DNA from: CAZDAM01 sp964503595
GTDB taxonomy: Bacteria; Muiribacteriota; UBA6191
Direction: 5' to 3'
Assembly: GCA_964503595.1 (NCBI GenBank)
Contig: CAZDAM010000105.1
Span: 1 to 11,594 of the forward strand
DNA: 11,594 nucleotides
The translations under genes were made by a program, and so were the position numbers. A model generated the notes under the pieces. The model was given only the letters and a program-made list of their open reading frames with translations, searched no databases and was not told the origin of the DNA. This document shows positions 7,522-11,594 of the stretch, one piece after another (within the stretch, counting starts at the first letter, position 1; each line of letters starts with the position of its first letter).

Positions 7522-7800
7522 CTATTTCAGACAGAACTCTGTCGTAAAAGCAATTCTATCCATCTCATGAACCAGCTGCTCTACCTGCTCCTCTATGGAA
7601 TATCTGATGAAATGGGAATCCACTGAACCCCGTTTCTTCTCAATCTGATTCCTGAGAACGCCAAAACAGTCCTCTTCGATATGACGCAAGCGACCAAGGC
7701 CACGAAGCTGAGCTCCCAGCCTCAGGAAACTGCCTGTTGATGAAACTTCTGGCTGAAGCCGAACTCCAAAATTTTCGGGAAGCGTTTTCACAATCTGCAT
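7522..7800 (-). CDS. Hypothetical 92-residue protein
   Basis: I do not recognise this protein. It starts MQIVKTLPENFGVRLQPEV and is soluble and charged, with two cysteines (in EEDCFG and at the C-terminus, EFCLK). The region IEEQVEQLVHEMDRI looks like an amphipathic helix. There is no signal peptide, membrane segment or known motif. The ATG at 7800 is preceded by no convincing ribosome binding site (GATAGAATTTCT). Its TAG stop lies 5 bases before the GTG start of the frameshifted marC, so the two are probably co-transcribed from the divergent region 7801-7871. No better frame exists on either strand here, which supports it being real. Confidence 0.6.
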   Translation of the reverse strand: MQIVKTLPENFGVRLQPEVSSTGSFLRLGAQLRGLGRLRHIEEDCFGVLRNQIEKKRGSVDSHFIRYSIEEQVEQLVHEMDRIAFTTEFCLK

Positions 7801-7813
7801 AGAAATTCTATCG

Positions 7814-7843
7814 GCAGATTCGAAGCAGATTCTGAATCTTCAG
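7814..7843. promoter_or_regulatory. Overlapping palindromes and direct repeat, candidate operator
   Basis: In this 30-base stretch of the divergent intergenic region, GCAGATTC occurs twice with an 11-base period (7814-7821, 7825-7832). AGATTC and GAATCT form an inverted repeat around one base (7827-7839), and CTGAA and TTCAG form another around two bases (7832-7843). It spans the place where the -35 region of the plus-strand promoter would lie, which fits a repressor or activator site. No matching regulator gene is in the window. Confidence 0.35.
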
Positions 7844-7851
7844 GTCTTAAC

Positions 7852-7862
7852 TGGTATGATAC
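7852..7862 (+). promoter_or_regulatory. Extended -10 promoter element, nearly symmetrical (bidirectional)
   Basis: TGGTATGAT (7852-7860) matches an extended -10 box (TGn plus five of six bases of TATAAT). The core GTATGATAC is almost a palindrome, so the minus strand reads TATCAT (7856-7861), also five of six. It lies in the 71-base gap between the MFS gene (+) and the 92-codon gene (-) and could serve both. No consensus -35 box is present on either side. The plus-strand start would fall near 7867, only about five bases before the MFS start codon. Confidence 0.45.
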
Positions 7863-7871
7863 GCCCCTTTC

Positions 7872-9065
7872 ATGTTTGCCCTGGTCCTGCAACACCCCGT
7901 CATTCTCTGGCAGAATCTTCTTCTACGTCTTCTTTCCGTCTTCGGACAAACCGTTTTTATCTCTCTTCTGATCCCTGAGCTCTCAAAAAAGTTTGGGCTG
8001 GGACATTTCGAACTCGGAGTGCTCTATTCCGGGGCCACTTTCCTCTCTTCCTTCCTGATTCTAAGCGCCGGACCCCTCCTCGATCGTCATCCTTTTCCCA
8101 GAATCTGCTCCACCGCAGTAGGCTGTATTGCCCTGAGTCTTCTCATGCTTGGAGAGGCCCGTCATCCCATCATGGTTTTCTGTGGCTTTCTGGGCCTGCG
8201 TTTTGCGGCTCAGGGGCTTCTTGTTCAGTTGAGCACTGTCTGCCTTTCCATACATTTCCAGGCTTCACGGGGCAAAGCTCTCGCCTTCAGCACCCTCGGG
8301 CATCCTCTGGGAGAAGCCGCCTTCCCTGCTCTGATTCTCACCTCCCTTGAAATCTGGGGATGGCCCGCAACTCTTGGAGCCATCAGTATGGTTCTTCTTT
8401 TGATCATCCTTCCACTCAATCTGTGGCTCATCCGTTTTCACAGTGAATCCGAACCACCCCTTAAGACCGATGAAGCCCTGCGACCCTCCTTATCCCGGTG
8501 GGAAGTTCTGCGTCAAAAACGGTTTCTAAAACTTCTGCCCGGCATGCTCGTACCTGCCGTGGTTCTGACCGGAGTTTTCTTTCACAGCGCCGAGCTGATT
8601 CTTCAGTTCGAGCTTCCCAAAACCACCCTGGCCCTCGGTTTTGCCTGCCTCTCTGCCTGCCGGGTTCTGTGCTCTCTTAGCATCGGGCCTTTGATTGATC
8701 ATTTTGGAGCCAGAAGTCTGATGCCCTGGTATCTGGGACCCATCGCTCTGGGCTTTTTTCTGGCAACCATCTGGCCGGGACAATTCGGTTATCTCGGTTT
8801 TATGACTCTGTCCGGAGCCACAATCGGGGTCAGCTCCACCCTGATCACGACCTTTCTCGCTCATGCCTATGGAACAGATCACCTGGGAGCTCTGCGCTCC
8901 ATGACTACGTCCATGGCCATTCTGGGGACTTCCATTTCTCCCACCCTGTTTGGATATCTGCTGGAACATTCCATACCATTCACCTGGATTCTGGGAGGCG
9001 GCATGCTCTATTCCCTGTTTGGAATCGGACTGAATTTCATTGCTCTAAAGTACTACCCCCACTGA
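7872..9065 (+). CDS. Major facilitator superfamily transporter
   Basis: The 397-residue product has the pattern of a 12-helix MFS permease, a secondary transporter of the inner membrane. The superfamily motif A appears between helices 2 and 3 as GPLLDRHPFPR (67-77), and its counterpart in the second half as GPLIDHFGAR (272-281), showing the usual two-fold repeat. The segment RGKALAFSTLGHPLGEAAFP resembles the helix 4-5 region of MFS families in which an RG-x-A-x-A loop precedes a glycine-rich helix. A hydrophilic central loop (about 192-216) separates the two six-helix halves. The substrate cannot be told from sequence. An in-frame TGA 15 bases upstream fixes the start at ATG 7872. No Shine-Dalgarno sequence precedes it (CGCCCCTTTC), and the predicted promoter would give a nearly leaderless transcript. 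The gene is alone in its transcription unit and ends just before a strong hairpin terminator. Confidence 0.9.
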   Translation: MFALVLQHPVILWQNLLLRLLSVFGQTVFISLLIPELSKKFGLGHFELGVLYSGATFLSSFLILSAGPLLDRHPFPRICSTAVGCIALSLLMLGEARHPIMVFCGFLGLRFAAQGLLVQLSTVCLSIHFQASRGKALAFSTLGHPLGEAAFPALILTSLEIWGWPATLGAISMVLLLIILPLNLWLIRFHSESEPPLKTDEALRPSLSRWEVLRQKRFLKLLPGMLVPAVVLTGVFFHSAELILQFELPKTTLALGFACLSACRVLCSLSIGPLIDHFGARSLMPWYLGPIALGFFLATIWPGQFGYLGFMTLSGATIGVSSTLITTFLAHAYGTDHLGALRSMTTSMAILGTSISPTLFGYLLEHSIPFTWILGGGMLYSLFGIGLNFIALKYYPH

Positions 9066-9070
9066 AATCG

Positions 9071-9097
9071 AAAAGGCCGCACCCTTTCGTGCGGCCC
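9071..9097 (-). terminator. Rho-independent terminator between convergent genes
   Basis: Arms GGCCGCAC (9075-9082) and GTGCGGCC (9089-9096) form a perfect 8-bp GC-rich stem with a 6-base loop. On the minus strand the stem is followed directly by TTTT (9071-9074) and then CGATTTC, giving a good terminator for the gene ending at 9118. It may also stop the MFS transcript, which ends at 9065, although the plus-strand tail has no T-tract. Its GCGGCC/GGCCGC core resembles the hairpin at 1969-1988. Confidence 0.8.
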
Positions 9098-9117
9098 TGA
9101 ATACCTTCAATTCCGAA

Positions 9118-11594
9118 TCAGTAACTCAGTCGGACTGAGGGAAGATCTTCGACAGAAGGAGTCAAAATCATGGAAGTTCCGGTTGTCGGAATGCTCATGG
9201 AAGCCACCCTGACCCCATTCTTGCGTCCATTGTCATTGGCATAGGGGAAAGGATTCCAGTAGACCTCTAGGGAATACTGACCCGATTGCAGGTTGGTCGG
9301 ATTGGAGATCAGGTTCTGGGCCGTAGCCGGGCGAATAAAATCAAGGCCCCAGCGACTATGGCCATAATCACGCTCATAGCCCCCACTCCAGCCCCAGACA
9401 TCCTGATGATCAAAGCAGCCACTGCCATCCACACAGATCATCATCCGGGGAACATTGCCCTTAAAACCAGCATCCAGCATCTGGGAGGTGACTCCATCCG
9501 TCATCCTCGTTGTCACCGCTGTAGAGCTGACAGATGTCCCGGCAGCCTCTGGAAGAAGCCAGAAGCCAGCAGTCTCATCGGAAGAGGAAGCATTGGTCGG
9601 ACTTGCCAGAAGGAAGCTCAGATTTGTCGCAATATCAGAAAGACTCCAGGCAAAACTTTCTGTTACCATCAGACTTGCCTGGGTAGAAGCACTGTTAAAC
9701 CCACCCATGGCAACACTCCCAAGAAGGGTTTTCACCATCACTTTATCCCTGAATTCATGATTCAGACTGAAAGGAGAGAGGTGGTGGAGCATGAAGACAA
9801 GATTTCCCGTCGTTTTCATACCGGCAATCACTGAAGCCACACCCTGAGCATCTGGAACGGGAGGGTTTGCTTCCTTGTTCATATAAACACTGCCACCAAG
9901 TTCCTGAAGCCTCCCACTGAAAGACATCGTACTCAGAGTAGAGCTATCAAGGCTCAAACTGAACCCGGTCGTGACACTTCCCATCTCAACCCCGGCAACC
10001 AGATAGTTGAAAGCTGAAGTTGCCGCATTCATGCCTCCATGAGAATAGACCTTACCATCCTGATCTACGGAAAAGGCAGCAGCAAACATCACAGCCTCTC
10101 CCTGATGGGCCGTAATTGCATAGTTTCCATAGCGAATCCCGGCATCCGCCATCACAATGACTCCGGTCGAAGCCCGAACAGGAATCCGGCTTTGTTGCTG
10201 AGCAGCTGAACCCAGTCTGGGAGCCGTAACCAGCAGCTGATTTCCACTGATGGAAATCACGGCACTCAGGCGTTCAGAGCTTGCAATGGAGGTCAATCCG
10301 ACTGATGAGGATACATTTCCCGAAGCCAGTGGAATTTCTGCAAAAGCCAGAGATTTGATCCGATCCGGAGCCATTTCTGCCGAAAACGGATGATCTCCAG
10401 TCAAATACACCTGAACCCCACTGCGAATATCACTGCGGGCAGGCAGGACACGGGCATTCTGGGTCGTCAGAAAATCCAGGCCGTGATAGATATGAGGCAT
10501 GATCTGATTTCCCCGGGTTTCCGGATTCTCCGTATCTTTCAAAAGCCAGGCGACCCCTGCCGTCGTTGTCACAAAATAATTCAGGGAACCCTCACCAAGG
10601 GCTGTTCGTGAACCACTGGTAAAACTGGTATTGGTCGTAAACCAGATCCCGTGGGAAGAACTGGCTCCATTGATCGCCCCATCCCGATTCGATGGAGTCG
10701 TCAGCATCACCATAGCCGAGGAATTCAGGTTTGGAGCCGCCATCGTCCCCTGAGTCCCACTGCTGACAATTCCGGTTCCTGAGCCAATATTGATTGTAGC
10801 TTCCCCAAAACGGACAACTGCCTGGGATACCTTGTCTGCGGCCACATTCACATCTGTTGAAAAGATGGAAAACAGGACGGAATCCGTACTCATCGGAGAA
10901 CCCATGCGAGAACGGACCGGAGCGTTGCCCGGCTTGAGCTGGTAAACCTTTCCATCTTCAGCCACAACAAATTCTGTCATCCAGGTTGCCGAAGTCCCGC
11001 TGAAGCTCAGACTCACCGAATACACGGAGCGGGAGGGGGAATATTCCGTTCTTACCTGAGGAAAATGACTTAAAGAGAGCTGAATCAGGCTCTTCTTGTT
11101 GAAATCCACAACCCGCGTCACTGCTCCCAGGTCCACAACGGAAGTAGCACCTGAATCAACATTGGCTGCTTCCGCTTCCGTCAGGGCAGCTCCCAGGTAT
11201 GGGGAAGACACCAGAATGCTTCCCGGATCGGAAGCCTGGGCAAAAGCTCCCGTGAACCCGAGAAAAAATTCGTCAAAGGAAGCCGTTGTAATATTCTGGG
11301 TATCTACGGCCTTCAAAAGCCTAGCAACCAGCAGTTTCTCGGCAATTTTGCGTTCCGCTTCAGAAGCTCCCGGATTGACCCCCAGCTGAGAACTGGTTTT
11401 GGCCTTTAAATCCACCAGATCAGCCGCAAAAGAAGTTCCTGCGGTTCTACCCGCTCCAATCGCATTACTCACCAGGACTCCGGCTTTCTGCAAAGCCAGA
11501 CTGGTTGCCAGGTGATCGACGACCCCGCCCTCAAAGCGAAGCCCCAGCACATCATTGACAACGGTTGTACTCATCGCCGTGCGAATGGTGGAGG
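9118..11594 (-). CDS. Large Ser/Thr/Gly-rich protein of unknown function, probably surface or secreted, N-terminus beyond the window
   Basis: I do not recognise this protein. From the first methionine in the window (11574) it is 818 residues, but the frame stays open to the right edge (STIRTA precedes that Met) and there is no signal peptide or ribosome binding site at 11574, so the true start is probably outside. Residues 1-110 look helical and Ala-rich, for example ASEAERKIAEKLLVARLLKA. The rest is rich in Ser, Thr, Gly and Val with alternating hydrophobics, suggesting beta-sandwich or beta-helix domains of an exported protein. Cysteines are rare; C714 and C719, in CVDGSGC, could pair. DGKVY occurs twice (207-211 and 506-510), each after a hydrophobic F-V or F-S-V strand, and two PFS-containing segments also look alike, hinting at a divergent internal duplication. 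The C-terminal 80 residues (SGQYSLEVYWNPFPY onward) look like a final beta domain. The gene is followed by a good terminator. No neighbour suggests a role. Confidence 0.75.
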   Translation of the reverse strand, partial: STIRTAMSTTVVNDVLGLRFEGGVVDHLATSLALQKAGVLVSNAIGAGRTAGTSFAADLVDLKAKTSSQLGVNPGASEAERKIAEKLLVARLLKAVDTQNITTASFDEFFLGFTGAFAQASDPGSILVSSPYLGAALTEAEAANVDSGATSVVDLGAVTRVVDFNKKSLIQLSLSHFPQVRTEYSPSRSVYSVSLSFSGTSATWMTEFVVAEDGKVYQLKPGNAPVRSRMGSPMSTDSVLFSIFSTDVNVAADKVSQAVVRFGEATINIGSGTGIVSSGTQGTMAAPNLNSSAMVMLTTPSNRDGAINGASSSHGIWFTTNTSFTSGSRTALGEGSLNYFVTTTAGVAWLLKDTENPETRGNQIMPHIYHGLDFLTTQNARVLPARSDIRSGVQVYLTGDHPFSAEMAPDRIKSLAFAEIPLASGNVSSSVGLTSIASSERLSAVISISGNQLLVTAPRLGSAAQQQSRIPVRASTGVIVMADAGIRYGNYAITAHQGEAVMFAAAFSVDQDGKVYSHGGMNAATSAFNYLVAGVEMGSVTTGFSLSLDSSTLSTMSFSGRLQELGGSVYMNKEANPPVPDAQGVASVIAGMKTTGNLVFMLHHLSPFSLNHEFRDKVMVKTLLGSVAMGGFNSASTQASLMVTESFAWSLSDIATNLSFLLASPTNASSSDETAGFWLLPEAAGTSVSSTAVTTRMTDGVTSQMLDAGFKGNVPRMMICVDGSGCFDHQDVWGWSGGYERDYGHSRWGLDFIRPATAQNLISNPTNLQSGQYSLEVYWNPFPYANDNGRKNGVRVASMSIPTTGTSMILTPSVEDLPSVRLSY

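Overview
The window is bacterial DNA of moderate GC content (a little above half by eye) and densely coded. I cannot place it in a phylum. It holds two convergently arranged blocks of ordinary housekeeping-type genes plus some poorly characterised proteins. I see no CRISPR array, rRNA, tRNA, transposase or phage gene, and nothing that looks like a complete defence island.

Layout from left to right. Bases 1-108 contain no gene I can establish. Bases 109-2064 (+) encode a 651-residue polytopic membrane protein with a soluble cysteine-containing C-terminal domain, similar in pattern to the LIC_10190-type membrane proteins and GT-C glycosyltransferase-like folds. Its 3' end runs through an apparent rho-independent terminator (1969-1988), and its last 20 or so codons lie antisense to a small 45-codon reading frame on the minus strand (2003-2140). 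Bases 2222-6915 (+) are a clear sbcD-sbcC operon with a 1-bp stop/start overlap. It encodes the Mre11/Rad50-type nuclease-ATPase that opens hairpins and processes DNA ends, and all key motifs are present.

Convergent to sbcC is a minus-strand pair: a 92-codon hypothetical gene (7522-7800), then a MarC-family integral membrane protein gene (about 6912-7516) that carries at least two single-base frameshifts in homopolymer runs. It is therefore either a pseudogene or affected by sequencing errors. A 71-bp divergent intergenic region (7801-7871) holds an almost symmetrical -10 box and overlapping palindromes. It separates this pair from a major facilitator superfamily (MFS) transporter gene (7872-9065, +) whose start codon is almost at the predicted transcript 5' end.

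A strong terminator hairpin (9075-9096) separates the MFS gene from a convergent minus-strand gene (9118 to beyond the right edge). That gene encodes at least 818 residues of a Ser/Thr/Gly-rich, probably beta-rich protein I do not recognise, whose N-terminus is probably outside the window.

SbcC and SbcD certainly work together. The hypothetical gene and marC are probably co-transcribed (5-bp gap). No functional link between the remaining genes can be supported. The most interesting items are the frameshifted marC, the terminator and antisense small frame at the end of the first gene, the symmetrical divergent promoter, and the large unknown protein.
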